Of a stretch of DNA of 64,000 bases, positions 1 through 16,823 are shown piece after piece. Source of the stretch: Chrysomallon squamiferum (Eukaryota > Mollusca > Gastropoda > Neomphalida > Peltospiridae). Both the position numbers and the translations under genes were made by a program. Numbering within the stretch: the stretch's first letter is position 1; each line of letters starts with the position of its first letter. The notes beneath the pieces were generated by a model. That model did not search any database and was not told where the DNA came from. It was given only the letters and a program-made list of their open reading frames with translations. Location: assembly GCA_012295275.1 (NCBI GenBank), contig CM022672.1, positions 13,064,495 to 13,128,494 of the forward strand, given 5' to 3'.

Positions 1-261
1 CAACCCTGCCAGGCGTGGTTTATGGTCATATTAATTTGTGGTCCTTTAATCGCGATCTTCAACGATGAAACTGTAAATTTTGTAGAGAGCTCTTGTCTGC
101 ATTTAGTTTGTTAATACTGCATTGCAGGAAAGGTTCTTAAAATAACCTGCATTAAAAAAAAAAAAAAAAAAAAAAAAAGTGTTCTCTTTTGACTGTGCTA
201 GTTGTGTGTAGATGTAAAATATGTTAAAACTATTATATATTTCTTCAAATAATGTGTATAA

Positions 262-366
<105 letters not shown>

Positions 367-475
367 CTAATTTATTAATTTTCTTTTGTCTCTCACATTT
401 CTCTGTATTAAAGACTACGTAGTTGCGTCTTTCACACGAGTATCATCTTTTCCACTTAATGATGAGTAATGGTCC

Positions 476-640
476 TGCTGAAGTTTAGTGGCTGGTGACG
501 CACTTCCGGCCATACCTCAGCATCATTTGCGTCATACTGGCACCTTCACCGACGCAGATCCAGGACACCCCAAGAGAGAGATTGAACAAATGTGCGATCA
601 CGTCGGCAAAGCGATTTCCCTCGAGCTGAGCGGGGCGTGA
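476..640 (+). other. G+C-rich island with short open frame, possible terminal exon
   Basis: Within A+T-rich DNA, this stretch is G+C-rich and open in one plus frame for about 47 codons after an acceptor-like TTTAG, ending in TGA at about 638-640. An AATAAA lies about 15 bases further on. The frame contains KREIEQMCDHVGKAISLELS. I do not recognise the peptide. The opposite strand also has an open frame here, which weakens the coding case. It could equally be a conserved non-coding element. Confidence 0.2.
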
Positions 641-966
641 AATGCTCATCAAATAATAAAGTCAGGAATGAATAATCATACGGCTGCTGGCAGCTGATTA
701 ACAGCGCATTCATTTTTTAGACTGCAGTTTGTCGCCAAGCGCGTGTTTTAGACCTCGTGCAAACTGCACAGATGAATGTGCACGTACGTACGTTCGTACG
801 TACCTGTAGATTTAGCTCGGTCTGACGTCTGAGTTATTGCTCCTTTTATTGATCTAGTTGTGATATTTTGGAACAGTTAAGAACACCTGAGCATCTTTTT
901 TTTCTTCTTTTCCTGACTTCATTTCTTTATTTATATATTTATTTTTAAAATATCCACAGTAGCGGT

Positions 967-1185
<219 letters not shown>

Positions 1186-1575
1186 TTTTTAATATCATAT
1201 TATCATTCTATCATATCCTGACTTTAAATATTTTGGTAAAATTGCACCTGTTTGTCAGTCTATGGTTGCTAAATAAAGTTCTTGTTATAAGTATTTATGT
1301 TATTTATTTACGCTTACTGTGTCTACAACTTGTGTGTTTTCACGGCAGGATGCTGACAGGAGTAATTTGGACAATTAGCAGTCTCTAAGCGACTGAGGAA
1401 ATAGGTTTCCACGGGAGACTTTCACACACGAACACTGGCTTGTTGTTTGACCAGTGATAAATGTCGATAAAAAACGTTTTATTTCCCAGAACAGCCATGT
1501 AGGTATCAACTTTGTAACCTTTATTTTTAGTTCTCTATAGAGATTCGGATCAAAGGGAAATACCAAAAGCTGTAG

Positions 1576-1578
<3 letters not shown>

Positions 1579-1613
<35 letters not shown>

Positions 1614-1649
1614 TTGTATGAGTGATTATATAAATTAAAGTTCATATAG

Positions 1650-1682
<33 letters not shown>

Positions 1683-1763
1683 TGTATATAGACACACGCA
1701 TACATATATACTCAAAAATATATACGTACACACAAACACGCACACAACCGCTATATATATATA
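1579..1763. repeat. TG, TA and CA simple-repeat cluster
   Basis: About 16 TG units at the left edge are followed by several TA runs and imperfect ACAC and ATAC stretches. No gene signal. Confidence 0.85.
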
Positions 1764-1935
1764 TTTACTGACTTTACATGTAACAGATAACGAAATCGTT
1801 TACAAATAACAGATCTTCCTAATTTCAGTATTTAAAACAGCAAGCTTAGTTTGCACAGAATCCCGATCCCGTTCCAGAAAATGATGGGAACAGCTCCTAA
1901 TGTTCATGGCAATACTGATATTTATTGTAGATATC

Positions 1936-2062
1936 ACCATTATCATCATCATCATCATAACAATAATAATAATAATAACAACAGCAACAACAATACTAAT
2001 AATAACAATCAATAATAATAAAGGTAACAATAATAATAATAGCAATAATAATAACAACAACA

Positions 2063-2094
<32 letters not shown>

Positions 2095-2290
2095 TAGTAG
2101 TAGTAGTAGTAGTAGTAGTAGTAGAAGGAGGAGTAAGAAAAGTAGTAGTTATTGCTGTTATTATTTTGTGCTGCTGTTGTTGTTGTTTTTTTCTAATTGT
2201 TGTTATTATTGATTGTTGTGTTGTTGTTATTCTCGTTGCTATTATTATTATTATTTTGTTGTTGTTGTTACTGTTGTTGTTGTTGTCAAC
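1936..2290. repeat. Trinucleotide repeat field (CAT, AAT, AAC, TAG, TTG, TTA)
   Basis: Tandem trinucleotides of several kinds follow one another, including about ten pure TAG units near 2094-2124. Open frames here encode only runs of Asn, Ile or Leu and are artefacts of the repeats. Confidence 0.9.
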
Positions 2291-2399
2291 ACCATCGTGT
2301 TTTAAACGATTCCTTTATTTTCATTCTTTTCAACCAATTCCCAACGCGAATTCTGCAACCATTCAGAAATACATAAAACATTAAAATGTCAGCTACCCA

Positions 2400-3180
2400 C
2401 ATAATTGCCGCAAAGAGCTGTATTGGGGTCTATCACTGAAAACACAATGCGCAACTCGGACGAAACATTTCTTTTATTTTTTATTTTTTTTTTTTTTTAA
2501 TTACCAGATATCTGGTTTCAGTTTATCTCTCCACATAATTCATCAAAGCATGAAGCATTTAAATAAAACATTGCCTCGATCCTTCGGCTAAAACTTTGGC
2601 TATTGTCAGACGGGCTTTCCTCAAGTGAGCGCTGGGACTTACAGTTACTTAACGAGAATACGAATCCAGTCCCTTGATAGTTCGCTTGATTGATTGCACA
2701 ACAATTTGTGTTAGACTGTGTTGCAATTACTGATAATGGACCGAACAATGATTGCCGAGTCTTTTTGCAGGCGCCTGGAAAATCTATGTAATTATGTCAC
2801 CCTTCGAAAACGACGGCGAGCGAAATACTAGCATGTTACTGCTAATGAGCAGACTTTACCATTTTAGGTGTCTGCAGCTATTGTTGTTGGTTTTGCAGAG
2901 AAAGACAAAGGACGGGCCGAGATAATTAACAATAGGTTTCGTGCAGAACATGGACGATTTGACCAGCGTCGATTTTTATAATAGGTAACAAATGCAAGCT
3001 TATCCTCGAGACATATTTGCATGAAAAGATGTTTACAGAGCCCAAAAGTTGCAAATGTTAATACTGATCATTAATGCTTCGCCCATATCAGCGATACAAA
3101 CATGACATTGATTCAAGAACGAGATCAATTTACAACGTTCGTATAAAACACACTAGTTATTAACAAGAAGGTAGCAAGAT
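2400..3180. other. Non-repetitive intergenic stretch, unassigned
   Basis: Apart from one poly-T run near 2485, this stretch is non-repetitive and less A+T-rich than its surroundings, notably around 2765-3010. That part has several TAAT/ATTA homeodomain-type cores and no sustained open frame. It could be a conserved regulatory element, but the sequence alone cannot show it. Confidence 0.3.
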
Positions 3181-3189
3181 TCTGGGAAA

Positions 3190-3490
3190 ACAAAACATAC
3201 TACATTCTCTGTATCCATAACTACACTGTTACATAAGTCAGGAAAAAAGATCGTTACAATTTCTATATCCTTAACTGTTCTGATACATAAGTAGATAAAA
3301 ATATCATTACAATTTCTATATCCTTAACTACATTGTTACAGAAGTCAGGAAAAATATCATTACTATTTCAATATCCTTAACTGCCCTGTTTCATAAGAAG
3401 GGGGAAAATTCTATATTCACTGTTCCATAATAAGGGTAAAATATATCAGTTTCTATATCCATAACTGCACTGTTACATAAGTAGTGGAAG
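3190..3490. repeat. Minisatellite, about 67-bp unit, about 5 copies
   Basis: The phrase TTCTATATCCTTAACT followed by a TGTTACATAAGT-like block recurs at about 3210, 3260, 3320, 3375 and 3450 with substitutions and small indels. Copies are diverged, so the array is not recent. No gene overlaps. Confidence 0.75.
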
Positions 3491-3783
3491 GGGGAAATAG
3501 CTTGTACAAGTAGTTACAATTTTTACATAGGATAAAACTAGTCAAATAATAGATAATTTTTAATGTTCGATCAATTAGCTTGATTTTCAAATAGTTACAT
3601 ACCAAAATTATGTAACACCTTGATTCTAATGCAGTAGTACATGTTAGTAGCATGTCAAATCGTAATGAAGGCAAGATATAAAATATCTGACTTTTCTTAA
3701 GGCATTTTCTTGCAATTATCAGTATGGATATCAAAATGGACAAAAAAATAAAAAAATAAATAAATATAAATTTAAAAAAAATA

Positions 3784-3784
3784 A

Positions 3785-3821
<37 letters not shown>
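3784..3821. repeat. (AAT)n microsatellite
   Basis: About twelve AAT units. The following 600 bp (to about 4440) hold no feature I can support. Confidence 0.9.
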
Positions 3822-3822
<1 letters not shown>

Positions 3823-4447
3823 TCCTAAACGACACCCCATACCTAACAAAAAGTTATATTTAATGGGAATGGGTTGGAAATATTCATTTAAAATATCTAA
3901 CATACTGAGCGATCTTTGTTATAATTATTTTCTAAAATAAACGAATTCACTGACGGTAACACGTCGTTCATAACTACACACAAGCATTCTGCTGCTTTTG
4001 ACGGAAGATAATTAATTTTATTTTTAAAGCTAGCAATTACCCCAGCCTCGTGTTACTGCCACTCACGATGCACGTTATCATTTCACGATTCCTAAAAGCA
4101 CCGGGGAAAACTAAGTTGCAGAATTTTATATCTCGACTCAAGTACACGCAGTGATAACTGGATTCTAAGCTTTGACCGAGCACGTGTTTTGTACGAGATG
4201 GTTTGGTACTAAACTTCAGAAATTATTACGATCGTCCCAAATGAAATTTATTCGTAATATATGGAGATGGGAATCTGTCTCTTTTTTAAATAAAAACAAC
4301 GTTAGTTTAATACAATATTTCAAAATAATCTTACCTCCAGGGTTAATTTACCGTCAGGACAATCTTTCATGAATCCTTTGTACCTGAAAAGATAAAAACA
4401 AAAAATGTTGAATTACATTGAAAATGAATAGTTATTTAATATAATGG

Positions 4448-4623
4448 TTTTGTTGTTGTTGTTGTTGTTGTTGTTTTGTTGTTTTTTTTGTTTGTTTTTG
4501 TGTGTGTGTGTGTGTGTATGTGTGTGTATGTGTTTTGTTGGTTGTTGTTGGTTCTTTTAAAAACAAAATTGTAGGTTTGTGTCTGTATGTGTTTTCCTTG
4601 TTTTGTTTATTTATTCGTTTTTA

Positions 4624-4665
<42 letters not shown>
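4448..4665. repeat. TTG, TG and poly-T simple-repeat cluster
   Basis: TTG repeats, then TG repeats, then a poly-T run of about 37 bases near 4628-4665. Further TA and CA runs occur near 4815 and 4905. No coding signal. Confidence 0.85.
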
Positions 4666-4667
<2 letters not shown>

Positions 4668-5154
4668 CCTATATCTTTGTAAAATCGATATTAACTTTTG
4701 TTTTATTTTATTACTTTTTATATTATAATAAAATTAAGATTTCAGTTAATAATTTCAAAATAAAAATATTAAAGTAAAAACAAACCCCCAAAACAATAAG
4801 TTTCTAAACAGAGTATATATATATATATATTACGGACATGTATAACAATAAAGAGTTCGCTAGCACATACGCTCCCAGGCAGACATAGATTATTTCATTA
4901 ACCACGCACACACACACACACACACACTCACACAAAAACGAAAGCACATGTCTGTAATAAATAACAACACAGGATATAATTATTATGTATTTGCCTGACT
5001 CTAATGAAATGCGACTGACAGTCAGAGCGGATGTTCGCGTGTTTATGTATTTTATTCTAACAGACAAAACCAAGCGATCTTTATGTCATATTTAAATTTC
5101 TGATAAATATCAAGGTCAATGGGAAATTTCTGTCTTCATTAATAAATAGTTGTG

Positions 5155-5185
<31 letters not shown>

Positions 5186-5297
5186 TAATGAATATAATTA
5201 AATATATATATTTATTTAGTTATATTCATTATCATATTATCATGATATTATTTTTATTCATATTTGTATTGGTAATATTAATATTACTATTACTATT

Positions 5298-5400
5298 TCC
5301 ATCCATTGTGAGATAAGACTTTCCAGCTTATGAGAAGGTGCACATAACAAATACCCTCGCTAATCAACGACATAATAACCTGTTATAGCTGCAGATTCCG
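5298..5400 (+). mobile_element. SINE fragment (3' body)
   Basis: Contains TTATGAGAAGGTGCACATAA and then GCTAATCAACGA about 15 bases on. The same ordered motifs occur in the minus-strand copy at 9001-9190, which still has a tRNA-like head, and a shorter form occurs near 53500. Shared motifs at unlinked places on both strands mark a dispersed SINE family. The tRNA-related head is not recognisable here. Confidence 0.5.
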
Positions 5401-5434
5401 CTTATATAATCAGCACACTAAAATATTCATCATT

Positions 5435-5545
5435 ATTATCATCATCATCACCACCATCATCATCATCGTCGTTGTCATTTCAAATTTGATCAACTAATCA
5501 ATTATTATCAATATTATTGCTGCTGTTGTTGTTGTTGAACTTGTT

Positions 5546-5576
<31 letters not shown>

Positions 5577-5640
5577 TTATTATTATTATTATTATTATTA
5601 TTGTTATTATTATTATTATTGTTATTGTTATTATTTCAAA
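5435..5640. repeat. CAT, TTC and TTA trinucleotide repeats
   Basis: CAT units, then about nine TTC units, then a long TTA/TTG run. The poly-Leu/Phe reading frame across it is a repeat artefact. Confidence 0.9.
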
Positions 5641-6800
5641 ATTTCAAATATTCTGATAAACTTCCTGAAATAAAACAGCGTAGGAGCGTGTTGGAATTCA
5701 GACAATGATAAAACGCATTTCATTAATTACTCGCACCCCACGTCTCAGACTGAGTAGAAACAAAATGTGGGATCTGGCTTGATAAAGTTTTGACGCGCTA
5801 ATTAACGCAAACCCGTTAGAAAGCCTGTCTTCTAGAAACCTGGATTGTATGAAGTTATGGGTAATAGCATGTTAGGTAAAAATTTATTTGGCAGATTCCA
5901 CGGCTAAATGCTGAACATCCAGTTAGTTTGGGGTAAAATTTGTAGTTTGTGATCGCAACATCTACTAATCTACCAGTACGACGGTCATGAAGTGTGATTT
6001 TTATGCCATTTATATCGGCGTTTGCGATGTAATTCGAACCTTTAAAATGTCAATCCAATTACACATGCCAAGAATAAAATCGTAACCCTGAATTAATATG
6101 GCACTGGAGAACAACATAAAACACTCACATACATCCTGTACCATCCCACGACAGAAAATATCTACGTTTGAGAATTTTAAACAATTAAGACTTAGTAATG
6201 TACTTAACAGCACTAAGCCACTGGTTCATAATGTCTGCTGGGACAGTACGCTGTCAGAACTGTTTGAAAACTGCACGCAACCATTATGAGAAAACCACGG
6301 ATCGTGACATAAGATTTAAAACAAATGGATCCCGCCTTCATATCACCAACTGATATATAATTAATAATAAAATAATTAGTTAAATAAATAAATAAATATC
6401 ATTTGTGGACGAAGGGTTGGTAAGCACTGGTTTCATTTATAATTTCAGAACGAAATTATACGAATTAATTACTTAAAATAAATAAATAAATAAACAAAAA
6501 ATAAAATATAAATGGAATTTAGCACTCTAAAGCTAATCTACAATAAAATAATGTTATGTGCATTTTTAAATTAAATTAAAGCTACACATTTATTTACTAT
6601 ATAAATCTATGTAATATAATGTCGAATCGTTATGAAAAGAGAAACAATTAACGGCAGACAAACGAACATTAACTGTCAGAATGTGTATCCGCGATTTTGA
6701 AAGACGACATGATTCATATACATACAGATAGACCAAGACACATTCATATATATTCACCCGGAATATGGAAACAGGCAAAGAGATAAATGATATTTGAATT
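5640..6800. other. Intergenic, no feature supported
   Basis: Mixed A+T-rich sequence. Around 5690-5880 it is more balanced in base composition but has no long open frame or splice-site pattern. Short TAAA runs occur near 6370 and 6480. Confidence 0.5.
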
Positions 6801-7250
6801 AACCCACCATGAAAAGAAACAAACACATAAAACACACATTTATATATATTCAAAAATCCCCAGATATATATATCCATGTACAGACACACAAAATAAACGC
6901 ATACGTACGCAAATACACACATAAGAAAAGCACATACATATATATACATGCAGACACACACGTACAATCAGTCATAAGAAACCAGACACGTACACTCAAA
7001 GGCAAACACATGTATACACACATGCATGCACATATATACACAGACTCATACGAATACATTTGTACGTATAAACATAAACGGTATTACATTCGAACACATA
7101 AGTATTATATATATATATATATATACAAGCATACACATCGATACATACACACACACACCTACATACATACATAAACAAACATACACAAGTGCATACATAC
7201 ATACAAACATATTTCTAATACATAAACAGTGACATGTACGTACACACAAA
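6800..7250. repeat. Cryptically simple ACAT/CATA region
   Basis: For about 450 bases the sequence is dominated by alternating purine-pyrimidine words (ACAT, CATA, CACA, TATA, GTAC). Open frames appear on both strands, rich in His, Thr, Tyr and Ile one way and Cys, Val and Tyr the other, as expected from simple sequence. None is a credible gene. Such alternation favours Z-DNA in principle. Confidence 0.8.
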
Positions 7251-7522
7251 TATAGAATTTTCTAATTTTATTAAAATGGGCAGTTCGATTTCCCCCCTTG
7301 ATCAAATACCCAAATTTCACATCTAAAATGTTACCTTTTGAGTTATAAAGGAACGTGCCCAAGTTTCAACATCATCTAAAAAAAACACCTTATACGCAAT
7401 CGCCGTTTGATCTAATTATATTTTGATCTCTAAAATAAAGTATTTCAGATCCAGTGGATGGAACGCGTACAGCCAATACAAAATATACACAGAAAACGCA
7501 TGCATGCATACGATGCTCAAAC

Positions 7523-7625
7523 CAGTGATTCTCGACCTTTTATCAAACATGTTTTGCGAAGGCCTCAGATTCCATGGAACTCGGATAAAAACCGCTGCTC
7601 GCGGCTAAGGGAAGAGACACAGAGA
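7523..7625 (+). mobile_element. hAT-like transposon end (degenerate)
   Basis: Begins CAGTGATTCTCGACCTTTTA, close to the terminal repeat CAGTGNTTCTCAACCTTTT common in hAT-family non-autonomous elements. A similar end starts at 54693. I did not find the partner terminal repeat or a target duplication, so the right limit is arbitrary. Confidence 0.45.
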
Positions 7626-8019
7626 TATAAGACTAACAATGATGATATTCTAAAGTCTTAATTATTTATATTGCGAAGTTCTAAACTTTAGCGTATTTAT
7701 GTTACATCTAAACACTGCCCTGTTTGTACCCCAGTACTAACTAACACGTTTAACAGTCGATGTCTTAATTGCTGTGCATTTGTCCACCTCTCATATTGCT
7801 ATAGCTTCCATTACAGAACTGCTAATGCATGCCTGTCATGGACATGGCTATTATTATCTCGCCAGAAAGTTCTTTTAAGGCAAGAATCCGGCTCTTTGAA
7901 TGTACAATATGGACAATTTTTCCAAAGAATTTTGTAAGAGAATTGTTCAAATATTGACGTTTCGGGCATAAACCTCTGAATGTCAAAGAATTCTGCTTAA
8001 TTCTTTGGATAGGTGTTGT

Positions 8020-8106
8020 AAAAAGAAAAATTAAAAAAAAAAAAAAAAAAAAAATAAGAATACCTAAAATTCGAGAGTTTAGAGCCAGAAGGTCTTAAAT
8101 ATATTT

Positions 8107-8148
<42 letters not shown>

Positions 8149-8170
8149 TATATATAATAATTTTTTTTAT
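8020..8170. repeat. Poly-A and TAA repeats
   Basis: A poly-A run near 8032-8053 and a TAA array near 8107-8147, followed by TA and T runs. Confidence 0.85.
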
Positions 8171-8695
8171 ATTTTTTTTTCGTCAGAGACGTCTGTTAAA
8201 ATTCTTCTGGTAGGTGTCATGAATATTATTTTCATCATGCTTTTTCATCGTGAAACGGTAAACTGATACCTGTTGTAGGCACAGACTCCTACTTCACACT
8301 TTCTTCTCAAATCATACTAGTTTTATAGATATTCTGACTGCTTCTGAGAGAAATAACGCGCATACGTGGAAAGTTGTCTGGCCTTTGTTTGGTCTGTTTA
8401 TCGAACTGTTGCGACAGACGTTTGATAAAAATCAAACAAAATCTATAGCTCAAACAATAAGTATCGCAACCATTACAGCCGACACGAATCAAAGCTGACA
8501 ATTGCTAATTACACTGTTTTTGCCACAGAGGGCTAAAGCTTATGAATATTCATAATCTATAACGATCTAAGTCCTTGTATTCCCAGATCAATCCAGCATG
8601 ATACATCGAGTGCTTTTCCACATTATCAATAGGTTTCAGTTCTTAAATAAGTCATATCGTTATTCAATAAGCTTTTTTTGTTCGCAGTATTATAA

Positions 8696-8716
8696 AATAA
8701 TAATAATAATAATAAT

Positions 8717-8747
<31 letters not shown>

Positions 8748-8842
8748 TAGATAATAAATAAATAAATAAATAAGTGAGGATGTAAGTAAATAAATAATAG
8801 AAACATTGTTAATTTTAAATTTCATAATCCCATTCTTTCGAA

Positions 8843-8884
<42 letters not shown>

Positions 8885-8962
8885 CATCGTCACCATCAAA
8901 ATCATTATCATCTTCAACGTCATATTGTTATTATTATTAATATTATTATTATTATAGAGTTA
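8696..8962. repeat. TAA, CAA, TAAA and ATT repeat cluster
   Basis: TAA units pass into CAA and TAAA units, then about 13 ATT units at 8845-8884 and more further on. No gene signal. Confidence 0.9.
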
Positions 8963-9000
8963 CACTTTTCTTGTTTAATAATTATATATGAAAAGTGACG

Positions 9001-9190
9001 TGCAAGCGCAGCACCATAGCTACTCATTGATTAGCAAGAAGATATATTTTATAAGCATCTTCTCATAGACAGGAAAGCAGTATTAATCCTGATGACTGGC
9101 TGGTGATGAACAGCATAGTTTACTTTCTAAGAAGGATGGATACGTTTGTCCAGTGCTCTAACCACTGAAATACAGCCAGCGAGGAAATGA
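9001..9190 (-). mobile_element. tRNA-derived SINE copy
   Basis: Read on the minus strand, the right end begins with a tRNA-like box A region, TTCAGTGGTTAGAGCACTGG (about 9146-9165). About 100 bases on comes CTATGAGAAGATGCTTATAA and then GCTAATCAATGAG. The body motifs match the fragment at 5298-5400 on the other strand. A clear box B (GGTTCRANNCC) is not visible, so the copy is probably old and transcriptionally dead. A true tRNA gene is excluded because no cloverleaf or box B follows. Confidence 0.6.
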
Positions 9191-9506
9191 TGTCACAGTA
9201 GTGTGTTACGTATTTTAGGTTTACGACTCAAAATTAAAGGTGCTAGTTCTTATTTAAGTTTTCATTTCAAACAGAATCGTCTTGCAAACGTCTTTATTCG
9301 GCGCCGTGTGATTCCACGTACGTACAGATAAATACAACAACTGGAAAACAAAATTAATTTTCAGACCAGTCTAATTTTCAAAATGTCTACATACCATTGC
9401 CGTATTTCCCCTTCAGCAACTGAAAATAAAAAAAGGAAAAAGGAACAAAACAGTTAAGCTAGTAAATTCACATTTTGTTCTAAATATATCCAGATTACAA
9501 CAAACT

Positions 9507-14949
<5,443 letters not shown>

Positions 14950-14955
14950 TTTATT
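14950..14955 (-). terminator. Candidate poly(A) signal of the NKRF-like gene
   Basis: AATAAA on the minus strand, 57 bases beyond the stop codon of the NKRF-like frame. Position and exact hexamer fit. Many chance AATAAA words occur in this A+T-rich DNA, so confidence is moderate. Confidence 0.45.
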
Positions 14956-15011
14956 AATATTTGTATTTGATCTGTTCATATAGATGACAGTAAGAATACA
15001 TTTACATTTTG

Positions 15012-16741
15012 TTAATCTGAATTTAATCTGCTGCTTGATGGAAATGTACCAGGGGCATACAAGTCGTATTTTGAAGTTGATCCACCATGATTCATAATGT
15101 GATTGAACAACTGTTTGGCAGATCTCTTCCTCCTAATTGTCAAGTATCTATTCTCACCTTTACCATAACTGCGAGACAACAGTCCCAGTTGCTGACTGAA
15201 CTGATGAAGAATTGCTCTTTCTTCTTTTGTGAAATTTGGTTCAAACACCAAATCATCCTCCCTGTCTGAACGAACATAATTTAAAACTACTTCTTCCAGT
15301 TTTGCTTTCATATCAACAGAGATGCCACTATCTGCATGTAATCCAAGACCCTTGCGGTTTACAACCTGTTCAACAGCAACAGGGTCAGAAATACCCATGC
15401 CGTCCTTACCAACACCCCCTCCAGCCCATCCCATTTTTCTTAACAACTTGTTGCCAATGTTACTCTCAGGAATTTTTTGCGACTCTTTCTCAATGTCACC
15501 AAGGACATCGTCTTTGGACAAACGTGCCTGGTCAGTGTCCACTGTTTTCTTGAGACAAACTGTCCAGCACTGCTCCTTCAGCAGCTCTAGTGCCACATCT
15601 GAGGCTTGGATCTGGGCTGCATGTTTAGTACATGCAAGGCACTCGATCACAGGAAGATCATTAATGGCTATACAGCATTTTATTCCACCAATATCAGGAT
15701 AGTAATAGTAAGACAATGCAGCTTTGTTGAAGTCAGTACTCTGTTGTAGTATCTGTGTTGATGACACACGTTCAAAATCCATGGGCAGGATAACCAGAAA
15801 TTGATTCAGATGTTTAAGAGATTCTTTGTGTGGTTTTTTCAAATTACTTTCAGGTTTTTGGTTCTGGTTTTGTTCTGAAGAGGTTTCACCATGCGATAAT
15901 ACTCCATTAAAAGGGAAATCTGAACTTACCAGTTTTGAAGAAACAACTTTCAGATATTTTTCCCTAAGTTTTTTGCTAATGATTTTGAAAGCGTTATGCT
16001 TAGCCACCTTTTATTGGGACCTTTTTCTCTGGCTACTTCCACAGAATCAATAAATACAGTGCATTCGTAACAACTCCCGCTTTCAGTAAACTCAGTGTTA
16101 AACTGAACACTCATATGTAGTTTTGAAGCTGCCTCATAAATAATTTCAATGTCATTTTTAGCTTCATTTTGTAACAGTTTCACAGTTTTGGCAAAGTTTA
16201 TGAACCTATTATCTAGTTCTTCTTCATATGCATTCTTTGTTATCTGCTTCAAAGCAGTTTTAAAATTATTTGATGCAAATTTCATTCTTTTCCCATCTTG
16301 ATTTTGTGACTGTTTGCCTGCACTAGATGAACTAGATGAACATATATCTGTACTTTTATATGGTGTTCTAGATTTAACAAAACCACACGACATTTCTTTT
16401 TCTTTTAACACATGGCTTACACTCGTATTACCCAAATCTGATGAACTAGTCTCAGATGCTTTAACAAAGTTCATTTTATATTTTCTTTTTCTTACATCTT
16501 TCTGTTCTTCAACAAGGTCTGGTAATTCTTTTTTCAGTTCTGCCAGCTGCTTCATTACCAGCTCAGGATATCTACAACCATCTTGTTCAACATTAACAAA
16601 ACATTTAGATAAACAAACCAGTCTGTCTGCGGGAAACTTCCTCCAATGTGCAGACAGAAATTTTTTTCTTAGTTTCCAACTAGAAGGATTTTCATCATTT
16701 TCACGAAAATTATCGACATCAAAATTTTCATCAGTATGCAT
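15012..16741 (-). CDS. NKRF: NF-kappa-B-repressing factor-like protein (NKRF), single coding exon, one frameshift
   Basis: An RNA-binding nuclear or nucleolar protein; in mammals NKRF binds the exonuclease XRN2 and takes part in pre-rRNA processing. Start ATG 16741-16739, stop at 15012-15014. About 576 residues if one base is missing, against 690 in human. Order: XTBD (about 15-70, with SSWKLRKKFLSAHW and DRLVCLSKCFVNVEQDGCRY), Ser-rich linker, dsRBD-like region (about 195-268), second dsRBD-like region (about 310-395), G-patch (about 428-467, with KMGWAGGGVGKDGMG), R3H region (about 480-540). The reading frame breaks inside the first dsRBD-like region: it leaves frame after GPNK at about 16009-16012 (four T on the plus strand) and resumes in the -1 frame with VAKHNAFKIISKKL. 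One extra A in that run would join them. Both halves are well conserved, so an assembly error is more likely than a pseudogene. The XTBD-only gene lies 82 bp upstream on the same strand. Confidence 0.88.
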
Positions 16742-16823
16742 ATTTATGTTTAAAGAAAACTACTACTATCTTTTTTGGTGAATAATATAATTTTTAATAT
16801 TCTAAATGTCTATGAACATTTAA

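Noticed and set aside
1800-2384. Open frames encoding long Leu, Ile or Asn runs
   Set aside because: They are translations of trinucleotide repeats; no splice or start context and no complexity.
3190-3490. A CRISPR array
   Set aside because: The units are diverged, adjacent and without unique equal-length spacers, and the DNA is eukaryotic.
6590-7250. Several overlapping open frames of 65-125 codons on both strands
   Set aside because: Produced by the ACAT/CATA simple sequence; composition is Cys/Val/Tyr or His/Thr/Tyr only.
9140-9190. A tRNA gene on the minus strand
   Set aside because: Only a box A-like part is present; no box B or cloverleaf follows. It is better explained as a SINE head.
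15012-16741. NKRF as a pseudogene
   Set aside because: Only one single-base defect in an A-run and both halves conserved; the same defect type in STAT suggests sequence error first.
15087-16781. Plus-strand open frames opposite NKRF
   Set aside because: Antisense shadows of the conserved minus-strand gene; no domain resemblance.
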